Shown here one piece after another: positions 1 through 7,724 of a DNA stretch of 11,992 nucleotides. The first letter of the stretch is position 1, and each line of letters begins with the position of its first letter. The notes beneath the pieces were generated by a model. That model was not told the origin of the DNA and searched no databases. It saw nothing but the letters and a program-made list of their open reading frames with translations. A program made the position numbers and the translations under genes. This DNA is from an uncultured Lachnospiraceae bacterium (GTDB lineage: Bacteria; Bacillota; Clostridia; Lachnospirales; Lachnospiraceae). The stretch is from assembly GCA_902803245.1 (NCBI GenBank), contig CADCPJ010000039.1:1-11992 (forward strand), read 5' to 3'.

Positions 1-1827
1 AAGGAACACGATCAGGGCGTCGAGGCTCGTGACAAGCACGCGCCCGATAAAGATCCCGGCATACAGCACCGCCTTTGAGAGGGGCGTGAGGACCTTGTTC
101 TCTCCGAAGATCGCGGCGACCCGTCCCAAAGCGGCGGGCAGGATCCTCGTGAGCACCGGTCGGTAGATGAGGTTCTCGAGGTCCAGCTTCTTCGGCCACA
201 GATCGAGATATCTCCCGCCTCTAAGAAGCACGCGCCTCACAAGGACGAGATACAATATGGCCCCGATCCCGAGCGAGATCGCGCCTCCCTTCAGGTTCTC
301 CGCGGAAAATGCGGCAAAGCGGAGGATCTCCTCCTCCCCCGTCATGAGGGCGGCAAGCTGCAGCGTCACGGCGGGCTGTCCGAGCAGGACGCAAAGGAGC
401 GAGGATCCGAAGATCACGGCGGTGCTAAGAGCGTTCATTCCCGACCGGTCCGCGTCATATGCAGATTGAAGCTCCGCGTCCCGGTTCCTCTCCACAAAGA
501 CCGAGATGAACAGCTTCAGCATATAGGCGAAGGTGATTCCTCCGGAGATGAGGAAGATCCACTCCGCCGCGGAGAGGAGGCCGGAGAGCTCCGCGCACTC
601 GTGTATGCCTTCCACGATGCTCTCATGGAGCAGCGTCTTGCTGAGGTACCCGTTGAAGAGCGGCACCCCGCTGATCCCTAAAGCCCCCAGCGCAAATGAG
701 ATCTTGAGGAGCGTCTTTCGTCTCCCGTACCCGCGGATGCTGTTCAGATCCAGCTTATGCACCCTCATGACGACGCAGCCCGCCGCCATGAAGAGGGCCA
801 GCTTGATCAGCGAGTGATTCACCATATGCAGCATGAGCCCCGGGAGGGCCGTGACGGCCGCCTCCTTGCTGTTATACGAAGTAAGGAGCAGGTACATCGC
901 GATGCCGGTCAGGATAAATCCGATCTGGGACATCGAGGAGCAGGCGAGCGTCCTCTTTAAGTTCACCGAGAAGACCGCGAGCACCGCGCCGAGCACCATC
1001 GTGATGAGGCCGAGGACAAGCACAAGGAGCCCGAAGCTCCTGTTTCTAAAGAGCGCCGTCAGGGAGATCATCAGGATGCCGTAGATGCCGACCTTGGTCA
1101 GGATGCCGGAAAGAAGGGCGGAAGCCGGAGACGGCGCCACCGGATGGGCCTTCGGAAGCCAGACGTGGACCGGGAACATGCCGGCCTTCGCGCCGAATCC
1201 AAAGAGTATGCAGATCCCGGCGGCATAGATTCCCCGGCTGCTCCTCGGCTCCGTCAGAACCCTCGCTAAAAGCTCCTCGTACCGGAGCGTTCCCGCGCTG
1301 TACATAAGGAGAAGGACTCCCATGAGAAGGACGAGCCCTCCGATCACGGCGATGAATAGATAAGTGTATCCCGCGCGGACCGCTTCCTTCGTCTGCTCGT
1401 GTATGACCCACGTGAAGGAAGTGAAGGAGAGAATCTCGAAGAAGACAAATGTCGTATAGAGATCCGCCGAGAGCATGACCCCCTCCGTCGCCCCTAAAGT
1501 GAGGAGGACGAAAAACTCATATCTGAGTATGTGCTCCCGCTCCTTAGCGAAGTACTCAAGCGAAAAGAGCGATGTGCCCGCCCACATGAGGGCCGTGATC
1601 AGCGCATAGACCTTCCGGAATCCGTCCACCTGGAAATGAAGGCCGAGGAAGAGCACGCCGTCGATGTCAAAGCGCGTCTCACTCCCAAAAAAGAGGGCGA
1701 TGGTCAGGGCAAAAACAAGGCATGAGAAGATTACGAGCAGAAGGTCTCCCTTCCTCTCACCCCGTCTTCCGATGATCCAGGTAAGAAATGCCCCCAGGAA
1801 GGGGAGGCCGATGATGAATGCGATCAT
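1..1827 (-). CDS. Fourth proton-conducting antiporter-like membrane subunit (NuoL/MrpD/HyfB family), 3' end beyond window
   Basis: The first 609 codons are open and the gene runs off the left edge. It encodes a polytopic membrane protein of the NuoL/M/N and MrpA/D family, which moves H+ or Na+ across the cytoplasmic membrane inside a larger complex. The diagnostic charged residues are present: Glu131 in VFFEIL (TM5), Lys214 in GFGAKAGMFP (TM7), Lys245 in GILTKVG (TM8) and Lys397 in NGYLSK (TM12). After the usual core (to about residue 490) there is a long extra C-terminal region. It has another membrane segment near 515-533 and an amphipathic stretch with WPKKLDLENLIYRP at about 544-557. This resembles the position of the lateral-helix tail of NuoL-type subunits. 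The ATG at 1827 is preceded by AGGTGG eight bases upstream and lies 17 bp after the previous stop. Membership of the family is near certain; the transported ion and exact subunit name are not. Confidence 0.9.
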   Translation of the reverse strand, partial: MIAFIIGLPFLGAFLTWIIGRRGERKGDLLLVIFSCLVFALTIALFFGSETRFDIDGVLFLGLHFQVDGFRKVYALITALMWAGTSLFSLEYFAKEREHILRYEFFVLLTLGATEGVMLSADLYTTFVFFEILSFTSFTWVIHEQTKEAVRAGYTYLFIAVIGGLVLLMGVLLLMYSAGTLRYEELLARVLTEPRSSRGIYAAGICILFGFGAKAGMFPVHVWLPKAHPVAPSPASALLSGILTKVGIYGILMISLTALFRNRSFGLLVLVLGLITMVLGAVLAVFSVNLKRTLACSSMSQIGFILTGIAMYLLLTSYNSKEAAVTALPGLMLHMVNHSLIKLALFMAAGCVVMRVHKLDLNSIRGYGRRKTLLKISFALGALGISGVPLFNGYLSKTLLHESIVEGIHECAELSGLLSAAEWIFLISGGITFAYMLKLFISVFVERNRDAELQSAYDADRSGMNALSTAVIFGSSLLCVLLGQPAVTLQLAALMTGEEEILRFAAFSAENLKGGAISLGIGAILYLVLVRRVLLRGGRYLDLWPKKLDLENLIYRPVLTRILPAALGRVAAIFGENKVLTPLSKAVLYAGIFIGRVLVTSLDALIVFL

Positions 1828-1844
1828 ATCCGATTCCACCTCAC

Positions 1845-3308
1845 TCAAGCGCCGCCCGCGATGTTTCCGATGATGCCCATGATTCCGCCCGGAAAGATGC
1901 CGAGGCCGACATTAACCACCGTAAATACGACGATCGGCAGAAGCATGAGAAGATCCGCGTCGTCCCTTGCACATCCGGCAAACTGGTTTTTCATGTCCGC
2001 TGGGAAAAATGCCCTCACGGAGATCGTCAGCGTGTACATCGCGCACAGAAAAGCGGAAGCAATGAGGGCTCCCGCCCCGAAAAGGCCCGCAGCCGACCCC
2101 TCGTCCGCGCCCGCCATGAGAAGCTCCCACTTCGAGATGAAGCCGCAAAAGAGCGGGATTCCGGTAAGGGACAGCGCGCCAAGCGTATAGCAGACAAATG
2201 TGACCGGCATCTTCTTCCCGACGCCGTTGACCTCGTAGATGTAGTTCTTATGCGTCTTGTGCATAAATGCGCCGGCGCACAGGAAGAGGCTCATCTTGAT
2301 GACTCCGTGAAAGACCATATGAGCCATCCCCGCCTCGAATCCCATGGGCGTCATCAGCATGGTCCCGAAGAGCATGTAGGACAGATTGCTCATCGTGGAG
2401 AACGCGAGGCGCCTCTTGAAATGTCTCTCTTTAAGGGCCATCACGGCGCCGAAGAGGAGGGAGAAAACGGAAAAGGCGAGGCAGAGAAGCTGCTCTTTGC
2501 TCCCCCTCATGAGATCCGTCCCGAAGGCATAGTAAGTCATCCGCATCACCGCGAACACGCCCGCATTGACGACGGCGACGGCATGCAGAAGCGCGGTCAC
2601 CGGGGTCGGTGCCACGGAAGCCGTCGGAAGCCAGCTGTAGAGCGGGAACACCGCGGCCTTCGCCCCGAAGCCGAAGAAGCCGAACACGAAAGCCACCCGC
2701 ATGAGGGTCGCGCTGTAGCCGGGCAGCAGGTTTCCGCCGTAAACGAAGGCTCCTCCCCCGCTCATCTGCGTCACGAGAACCACCGGGAAGAAAGCGAGGG
2801 CCGCGCCCCCGATCGTGTAGGCCGCGTATTTTCTGCCGGCAAACATGCTCTCATGGTTGCCGTAGTAGGAGACGAGCGGGATGGTGACGAGGGTCAGCAT
2901 CTCGTAGAAGACATACATCGTGACCATGTCTGCCGACAGGGCAATGCCGAGGGCCGCCCCGTAGGTCATGACATAGAACGCGAAGAAGCTGTTCTTCCTG
3001 GACTCCTCCCTCATGTAGGAAAATGCATAGAGCATGACGAGAGGCCACATGAGCGAGACCATCCCCGCAAAGAGGCTCCCGAGGCCGTCCACCGCGAACG
3101 TGATGGAGAAGCCGGATGTAAAGCTGTAGACCGTAATCGGGCGGCCCTTAAGCAGCATCAGCGCCGCCCACACAAGGATCGACGTGAGCACAACGACCGC
3201 CTCGGAGTAGATCTCCCTCGCCCTGTTGTTTTTAAAGCGGATCGGCAGGATCAGCGCGCCGCCGATAATCGGCACGAGTATCGCAATTGGCAGTATGACC
3301 GGACTCAT
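1845..3308 (-). CDS. Third proton-conducting antiporter-like membrane subunit, NuoL/MrpA-like TM8
   Basis: This gene encodes a 487-residue polytopic membrane protein of the NuoL/M/N and MrpA/D superfamily, probably an ion-translocating subunit of the same complex as its neighbours. Glu136 (VFYEML), Lys217 (GFGAKAAVFP) and Lys393 (CGFISK) occupy the conserved TM5, TM7 and TM12 positions. The TM8 segment reads LLHAVAVVNAG (241-250). That is the LLHA-type TM8 of NuoL and MrpA, and Asn248 sits where MrpA has Lys, so this paralogue is unlike its three neighbours, which have a TM8 Lys. The start is the ATG at 3308, with AAAGGAGG just upstream. An ATG 78 bases further upstream would overlap the preceding gene and has no comparable ribosome binding site. 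It starts 14 bp after that gene. Function as one of several antiporter-like subunits is inferred from family and context. Confidence 0.92.
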   Translation of the reverse strand: MSPVILPIAILVPIIGGALILPIRFKNNRAREIYSEAVVVLTSILVWAALMLLKGRPITVYSFTSGFSITFAVDGLGSLFAGMVSLMWPLVMLYAFSYMREESRKNSFFAFYVMTYGAALGIALSADMVTMYVFYEMLTLVTIPLVSYYGNHESMFAGRKYAAYTIGGAALAFFPVVLVTQMSGGGAFVYGGNLLPGYSATLMRVAFVFGFFGFGAKAAVFPLYSWLPTASVAPTPVTALLHAVAVVNAGVFAVMRMTYYAFGTDLMRGSKEQLLCLAFSVFSLLFGAVMALKERHFKRRLAFSTMSNLSYMLFGTMLMTPMGFEAGMAHMVFHGVIKMSLFLCAGAFMHKTHKNYIYEVNGVGKKMPVTFVCYTLGALSLTGIPLFCGFISKWELLMAGADEGSAAGLFGAGALIASAFLCAMYTLTISVRAFFPADMKNQFAGCARDDADLLMLLPIVVFTVVNVGLGIFPGGIMGIIGNIAGGA

Positions 3309-3322
3309 CTGATCCCCCTCCT

Positions 3323-4813
3323 TTAAAAGCCGGCGGCGCCAAGAATTGCCGTGCCGAAGAGACCGACCATCAGCGTTCCGACGCAAAGAAGGATCATCGG
3401 GACCGTCATGAGCGGGGATGGCTCCGCGCTTCCGTCATCCTCCGCGCGCGCCTTTCCGCCTCCGCGGGAGCTCTCCTTCCCATGCTTCTCCGTCTCCTCT
3501 CCCCTTGCCGGGAAGAACGCGTCGACCGTCACAGGGAGAAGGTATCCCGCCGTGAGAAGCGCGGAGATAATGAGCACCACCGGTGCGAGGACGGAGAGAT
3601 AGCGCACGCCGCCGTCAAGAGCGGCCGAGGCGATGGCCCATTTGCTCACGAAGCCGCCGAGAGGCGGAATGCCGATGAGGGAGAGGGACGCGATCGTGAA
3701 GCACCACATCGTTATGGGCATCCGCTTTCCGATTCCCTTCAGCTCATCCACCCGGCGGTATCCCAGCTTGTAAATGAAAACGCCGGCCACGAGAAACAGG
3801 CATCCCTTGGATGCCGCGTGCTGCATGAGGTGCAGAAGGCCTCCCTTCAGGCCGTCGGGGCTTAAGAACGCGAGTCCGAGCATGATGTAGGAGATCTGGC
3901 TGACCGTGGAATAGGCCAGCCTCTTCTTTGTGACTTTCTCGCAGAACGCCATCATGGAGCCCATGCAGATGGTGAGCATCGCAAGTCCCATCCAGGCGTA
4001 CTGCACGAAAGTGCCGCGGATGAGATCCGCGCCGACCGAGTAGTAGACGAGGCGGATGACGCACACGACGCCGGCCTTGGCCACAATTCCGGAAAGCAGA
4101 GACGAGGCCGGGGCAGGCGCGATGGGGTGTGCGGCCGGAAGCCAGCCGTGCATCGGGTACATGCCCGCCTTTGTGCCGAAGCCGATGATGCCGATGAGCA
4201 CGATCACAAGGAAGGCCGTGCGGTTCGCCGAGACCTTCGCCGCGTCCACAAAGCCTCCCATAAGGAATGTGGCGTCCCCCGACGTGCAGAAGTAGACGTA
4301 GAACACCGCGAGAAGTCCCATGAGGGCGCCGCCGATGGAGTAAAAGAGATATTTCAGGCCGGCGGACACCGCCTCCTTCGTTCTTTCGTGGAGCACGAGG
4401 GGCACGGTCGTGAGTGTGAGCGCCTCAAAGGACAGATACATCGTGATCAGATTGGCGGACATCGCGACCGCGATGAGCGCGCCGAAGGATATGAAGAAGA
4501 AGGCAAAGAAGACCTCGGGCCTTTCCTCCATCTGCATATACTCATAGGCATAGAACGAGACGAAAGTGTAGAGGCAGGCCGTGACGACAGCCGCCACTCT
4601 TCCGAGGCCGTCGAGCGAGAACGTGAGGTTCACATTTTCCGCGAAATGAGCGACCGTAATGGATCCGCCCGCAAAAAGCGCGATTCCGAGGAGGAGATCC
4701 GTAAGAAGGGTGAGCGCGATATAGACCGCTCTCCTCTTTTTCTCCTCTGTCTTCATTTTCAGAGTGAGGGCTCCCCCGACGATCGGCAGGAGGAAGGTGA
4801 CAATGAGCAGCAT
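3323..4813 (-). CDS. Second proton-conducting antiporter-like membrane subunit (NuoM/MrpD-like)
   Basis: This gene encodes a 496-residue polytopic membrane protein of the NuoL/M/N and MrpA/D family. The core signature is clear: Glu130 in LSFEAL (TM5), Lys215 in GFGTKAGMYP followed by HGWLPAAHP, Lys246 in GIVAKAG (TM8) and Lys391 in GGFVSK (TM12). These residues form the charged half-channel axis in characterised homologues, so an active ion-conducting role is likely. Between the last two membrane segments, residues about 437-467 form a hydrophilic loop rich in Glu, Lys, Arg, Gly and Ser. This loop looks like an insertion relative to the compact family core. The ATG at 4813 has GGAGG six bases upstream and lies 27 bp after the preceding stop. 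The next gene starts 14 bp downstream, so the genes are cotranscribed. It could equally be called MnhD-like or hydrogenase-4-like; sequence alone does not separate these. Confidence 0.93.
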   Translation of the reverse strand: MLLIVTFLLPIVGGALTLKMKTEEKKRRAVYIALTLLTDLLLGIALFAGGSITVAHFAENVNLTFSLDGLGRVAAVVTACLYTFVSFYAYEYMQMEERPEVFFAFFFISFGALIAVAMSANLITMYLSFEALTLTTVPLVLHERTKEAVSAGLKYLFYSIGGALMGLLAVFYVYFCTSGDATFLMGGFVDAAKVSANRTAFLVIVLIGIIGFGTKAGMYPMHGWLPAAHPIAPAPASSLLSGIVAKAGVVCVIRLVYYSVGADLIRGTFVQYAWMGLAMLTICMGSMMAFCEKVTKKRLAYSTVSQISYIMLGLAFLSPDGLKGGLLHLMQHAASKGCLFLVAGVFIYKLGYRRVDELKGIGKRMPITMWCFTIASLSLIGIPPLGGFVSKWAIASAALDGGVRYLSVLAPVVLIISALLTAGYLLPVTVDAFFPARGEETEKHGKESSRGGGKARAEDDGSAEPSPLMTVPMILLCVGTLMVGLFGTAILGAAGF

Positions 4814-4840
4814 AGAATGCCTCCGATACTATCCTCTAGA

Positions 4841-6334
4841 TTATCCAAACATTGCAAGTCCCCTCTCGATGAGGGAGGTAAACACCCACGAGAAGAGCCC
4901 GAGCGCGAGATTGACGGCGATCAGGGTGCTCATGGAGATGTGGAAGAGTGCCCCGTGCTTCACTGTCGTCCTCCGCCTGTCCTCCCCCTCGGAGAAGATG
5001 CGGATGAGCGTGCGGATGAAGTACAGCGCGTTTAAGACCGAGCTGACCGCGAGGACGACCATGATCGCGATCAGCTTCCAGGTGCTCCCGCACCCCACCG
5101 CCGCAGAGGCGAAGAGGAGCTTCGAAGCAAATCCGGCAAAGATCGGGATGCCGATCATGGAAAATGCCGCCGCCCCGAAGAAGAAGCCGGTGTTCGGGTC
5201 CCTGAGTCCGCTGCCCTGAAGCTTCTTGAAGAGCAGGCTGTTGCCCGAGGCCTCAGAAAGCCTCGGCGTCGTCAGAAAGAGCAGCGATTTCGTCACGGAG
5301 TGCGCGAGGATGTGGAAGAGGGCCGCGGTATAGCCGGCCGTTCCCCCGATCCCGATGCCCATGAAGATATAGCCGATCTGGGCCGCTGAGGAGAATGCGA
5401 TCATCCGGTTGATGTGCTCCGCGTGGAGGGCGGACACGGATCCAAGCACGATGCCGCACATTCCGAGCACGAGCAGGATGTCCTCAATCGGCAGCCTCTC
5501 AAAGAGGTCGATTCCGATCACGCGGTAATAGATCTTGAAGAGCAGAAGGATGTAGCACTTCGACACGAGGGACGAGAGCACGGACCCAGAAGTGGGAGTC
5601 GCGTACCCGTAGGTGTCCGGCATCCAGAAGTGGAACGGAAAGAGCCCGCTCTTTATGGAAAGGCCGATCGTAAGGACCCCGAGGGCCATCGTGATCGCGA
5701 CGAGGTTTCCCCCCTGGCCGGAGATGGCTTCTATGGTCTTATGCATGGAAACCATCAGCAGGTTGCCCGTGATGTCATATAGGAGCACCACACCCAGAAG
5801 GAAGAGCCCGGACCCGAGAAGGTTGAGGATCATGTAGCGGATCGCCGCAAGGGTCGTCCGCCCGATTTCGCGCACGATCAGGATTCCGCAGCTGGTCAGC
5901 GTCAGAATCTCAAGGAACACATAGCCCGTGAAGATGTCATTTGTCCACAGGATGGCCATGATGGCGGCCGTCATCAGATTGATCAGGGTGTAATAGAGGT
6001 TGACCTTGCTAACGTCTATGTCCAGGTCGATGAACCGCGCGCCTCCAAGAACCGAGCAGAGCATGACGATGAGGAAAATGAGGGCCATGAGGGATTCCAG
6101 AATCCCGGCCCGGATCTCGTTCCCCCACGGCGCGGGGAATTCCCCCATCACATAGGTGAAGGAGGTGCCTGTCCTTATCGTGTAATAGAGCACAAAGGAC
6201 ACGAGCACAATCAGGCCGCACTCGTACGAGACCGTATATCTTCTGGCTGTCTTTCCGCTCAGCATCGTGCAGAGCACTCCCGAAAAGAGGCTGAGTACGA
6301 TCGTAAAGAGCGGAAAATTCGTTATCAGGCTCAT
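4841..6334 (-). CDS. mnhD: First proton-conducting antiporter-like membrane subunit (MnhD/MbhH-like)
   Basis: This gene encodes a 497-residue polytopic membrane protein of the NuoL/M/N and MrpA/D family. It directly follows mnhC, the place held by MrpD in Mrp operons and MbhH in Mbh operons. The expected charged residues are present: Glu142 in VFLEIL, Lys228 in LSIKSGLFPFHFWMP, Lys259 in SLVSKC and Lys405 in AGFASK. A hydrophilic stretch (about 358-380, with SEASGN and LRDPN) lies on the loop before TM12 and is less like the other three copies. The ATG at 6334 overlaps the mnhC stop in an ATGA arrangement, with CGGAGG just upstream, so translation of the two genes is probably coupled. It would act in the membrane arm next to the NuoK-like MnhC. 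The symbol mnhD reflects gene order and family; the Mbh-type name would be mbhH. Confidence 0.9.
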   Translation of the reverse strand: MSLITNFPLFTIVLSLFSGVLCTMLSGKTARRYTVSYECGLIVLVSFVLYYTIRTGTSFTYVMGEFPAPWGNEIRAGILESLMALIFLIVMLCSVLGGARFIDLDIDVSKVNLYYTLINLMTAAIMAILWTNDIFTGYVFLEILTLTSCGILIVREIGRTTLAAIRYMILNLLGSGLFLLGVVLLYDITGNLLMVSMHKTIEAISGQGGNLVAITMALGVLTIGLSIKSGLFPFHFWMPDTYGYATPTSGSVLSSLVSKCYILLLFKIYYRVIGIDLFERLPIEDILLVLGMCGIVLGSVSALHAEHINRMIAFSSAAQIGYIFMGIGIGGTAGYTAALFHILAHSVTKSLLFLTTPRLSEASGNSLLFKKLQGSGLRDPNTGFFFGAAAFSMIGIPIFAGFASKLLFASAAVGCGSTWKLIAIMVVLAVSSVLNALYFIRTLIRIFSEGEDRRRTTVKHGALFHISMSTLIAVNLALGLFSWVFTSLIERGLAMFG

Positions 6335-6711
6335 CTGTCCTCCGTTAGATGTTTCGACATCTCATAGATCTCGTCGAGCTGCAGCGTGTGGTATCTCCTG
6401 TAGAGACGGACGGTCAGGGCCAGCATGATCGCCGTCACGGACACGGACACCACGATTCCCGTCAGCACGAGCCCCGCAGGAACCGGATTGATATAAGCCT
6501 TCGGGTCGGTCACTCCGTCCACGACGATCGGAGCCTTTCTTCCGCGTATATATCCCATGGACGCGAGGAAGAGAAATGTTCCCGTGTCCATGATATTGAG
6601 CCCGATCAGTTTTTTAAAGAGGTTCCGCTGAAAGAGCAGCATCGTAAAGCCGATGCCGAAAAGCACGATCGCGAAGGCCTCCTCGTAATTTGCCAGCAGA
6701 TTCGCTACCAC
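6331..6711 (-). CDS. mnhC: MnhC / MbhG-like subunit (NuoK family)
   Basis: This gene encodes a 126-residue protein with three predicted membrane segments, of the MnhC/MrpC family, homologous to NuoK of complex I. It shows the early NLFKKLIGLNIMDTG segment (31-44) and the family motif around NPVPAGLVLTGIVVSV (75-90), where MnhC proteins carry a DPLPQALVLTAIV-like sequence. It is expected to sit beside the antiporter-like subunits and contribute to the ion path. The start is GTG at 6711: an in-frame TAA immediately precedes it, the next in-frame Met is residue 24, and GGGGAG lies eight bases upstream. Its stop overlaps the next start by four bases. A 77-bp gap, the longest in the operon, separates it from the preceding gene. 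Confidence 0.92.
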   Translation of the reverse strand: MVANLLANYEEAFAIVLFGIGFTMLLFQRNLFKKLIGLNIMDTGTFLFLASMGYIRGRKAPIVVDGVTDPKAYINPVPAGLVLTGIVVSVSVTAIMLALTVRLYRRYHTLQLDEIYEMSKHLTEDR

Positions 6712-6719
6712 TTATTCAA

Positions 6720-6740
6720 CTCCCCGCTCATAAAACGAGC
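6720..6740 (-). promoter_or_regulatory. Ribosome binding site and small hairpin ahead of the mnhC GTG start
   Basis: On the minus strand GGGGAG (6720-6725) stands eight bases before the GTG at 6711 and supports that unusual start. Just upstream of it, GCTC (6737-6740) and GAGC (6726-6729) could pair around a seven-base AU-rich loop. The stem is only four base pairs, so structural importance is uncertain. The site falls in the longest intergenic gap of the operon. Confidence 0.5.
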
Positions 6741-6788
6741 TGATTCCTCATCGTACAGATATTGGCAGTTCTTTTTTGCGTTTCTGGT

Positions 6789-7724
6789 TTACTTTCCGCG
6801 CATGAACAGATTGTAGAAGCCGTACATCGTAAATGCGACCACCATGCCGACAGCGATATCGAGCGGCAGGATCAGACCCCCGCTTAAGATCGCCCCGGGC
6901 GTCCCCTTCGGAATGTGATTCTCCAGGTGATTCGCCCCGGTGAAGAAGACATACCCTTTCGCCGCGCTGTAGAACGAGAGGGCAGCGAAGGTCACCCAGG
7001 CGCCAAGCCGCTTCGAGAAGACGCGGTCCGCCTTGTCAAAGCCGAACGCGGCGGAGAATATGATCATCGCCGCGCCCATCACGGCCCCTCCCGAAAAACC
7101 GCCTCCCGGCCCGTTCTGTCCGTTTAAGAGCACGTAGATGCCGAAGACGAAGATGCACGGAACAAGGACAGCCGCCACATTTCTCATGATGGCTTCCCTG
7201 GAGATGTCATGGAATCTCTCGCCCCTGATCGCGTAGTAGTCCTCGTAGGTCTTCCGCATGTTCTTCCTGTCCAGGCGCAGGAGGATTGTGACGCAGATAA
7301 GCGCCGTGAAGAGCACGTGCGACTCGCCCAGCGTGTCAAATGCGCGGTAGTCGAGGATCATGCCGGCCACGATGTTGTCCGCTCCGGTCTCCTCCACGCC
7401 CTTCTCCACGTATCTCGCCACCATCTCCGTCGTCTCCGGATTCTCTTCGCCGTATCGCGGCAGGTTCGCCACGGCGAACAGAAGGACGCCGATGAGCATG
7501 ATGCAGCTCACCACCGCCACGACGTGATAGAGAGCATAAAAGCCCTTCGTCTCGGCCCCGATCACCTTTTTGGCTCTGCCCGACCGGAGAAGCTCCCTGC
7601 GGAGGCGGCGTTTTTCTCTCTTCAGCTGTTCGCGGGACTCATCGGAGGTCTCATCGAGTTCGAGGATGTCCTCCATGACATCTGTCTCGCCGTACAGCCA
7701 GCTCAGAAAGCGACTCTTATTCAT
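6789..7724 (-). CDS. Fused MbhE-MnhB subunit (MbhE domain plus MnhB/MbhF domain)
   Basis: This gene encodes a 311-residue fusion of two Mrp/Mbh subunits. Residues 1-60 are a cytosolic, highly charged leader (acidic 13-30, basic 33-53). After a membrane segment (64-87), the MbhE-like part carries ILDYRAFDTLGESHVLF (123-139), the motif also found at the C-terminus of MrpA. A basic linker (150-180) leads to the MnhB domain, with membrane segments and the glycine-rich motif GPGGGFSGGAV (205-215), and further segments to residue 307. In Pyrococcus Mbh these are separate subunits, MbhE and MbhF; fused versions are known in annotated clostridial proteins. The ATG at 7724 overlaps the previous stop as ATGA, with GAGG upstream. 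It should hold the antiporter-like module together in the membrane. Assignment of both halves is firm; the role of the charged leader is unknown. Confidence 0.9.
   Translation of the reverse strand: MNKSRFLSWLYGETDVMEDILELDETSDESREQLKREKRRLRRELLRSGRAKKVIGAETKGFYALYHVVAVVSCIMLIGVLLFAVANLPRYGEENPETTEMVARYVEKGVEETGADNIVAGMILDYRAFDTLGESHVLFTALICVTILLRLDRKNMRKTYEDYYAIRGERFHDISREAIMRNVAAVLVPCIFVFGIYVLLNGQNGPGGGFSGGAVMGAAMIIFSAAFGFDKADRVFSKRLGAWVTFAALSFYSAAKGYVFFTGANHLENHIPKGTPGAILSGGLILPLDIAVGMVVAFTMYGFYNLFMRGK

Noticed and set aside
1818..3326. A 502-codon open frame on the plus strand
   Set aside because: It lies opposite the third antiporter-like gene and its product is an unnatural His/Arg/Glu/Asp-rich string with no domain. 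It is a mirror effect of GC-rich codon use in the real minus-strand gene.
4127..5035. A 302-codon open frame on the plus strand
   Set aside because: It is antisense to two well-supported membrane genes, has highly charged low-complexity content, and has no ribosome binding site or family motif.
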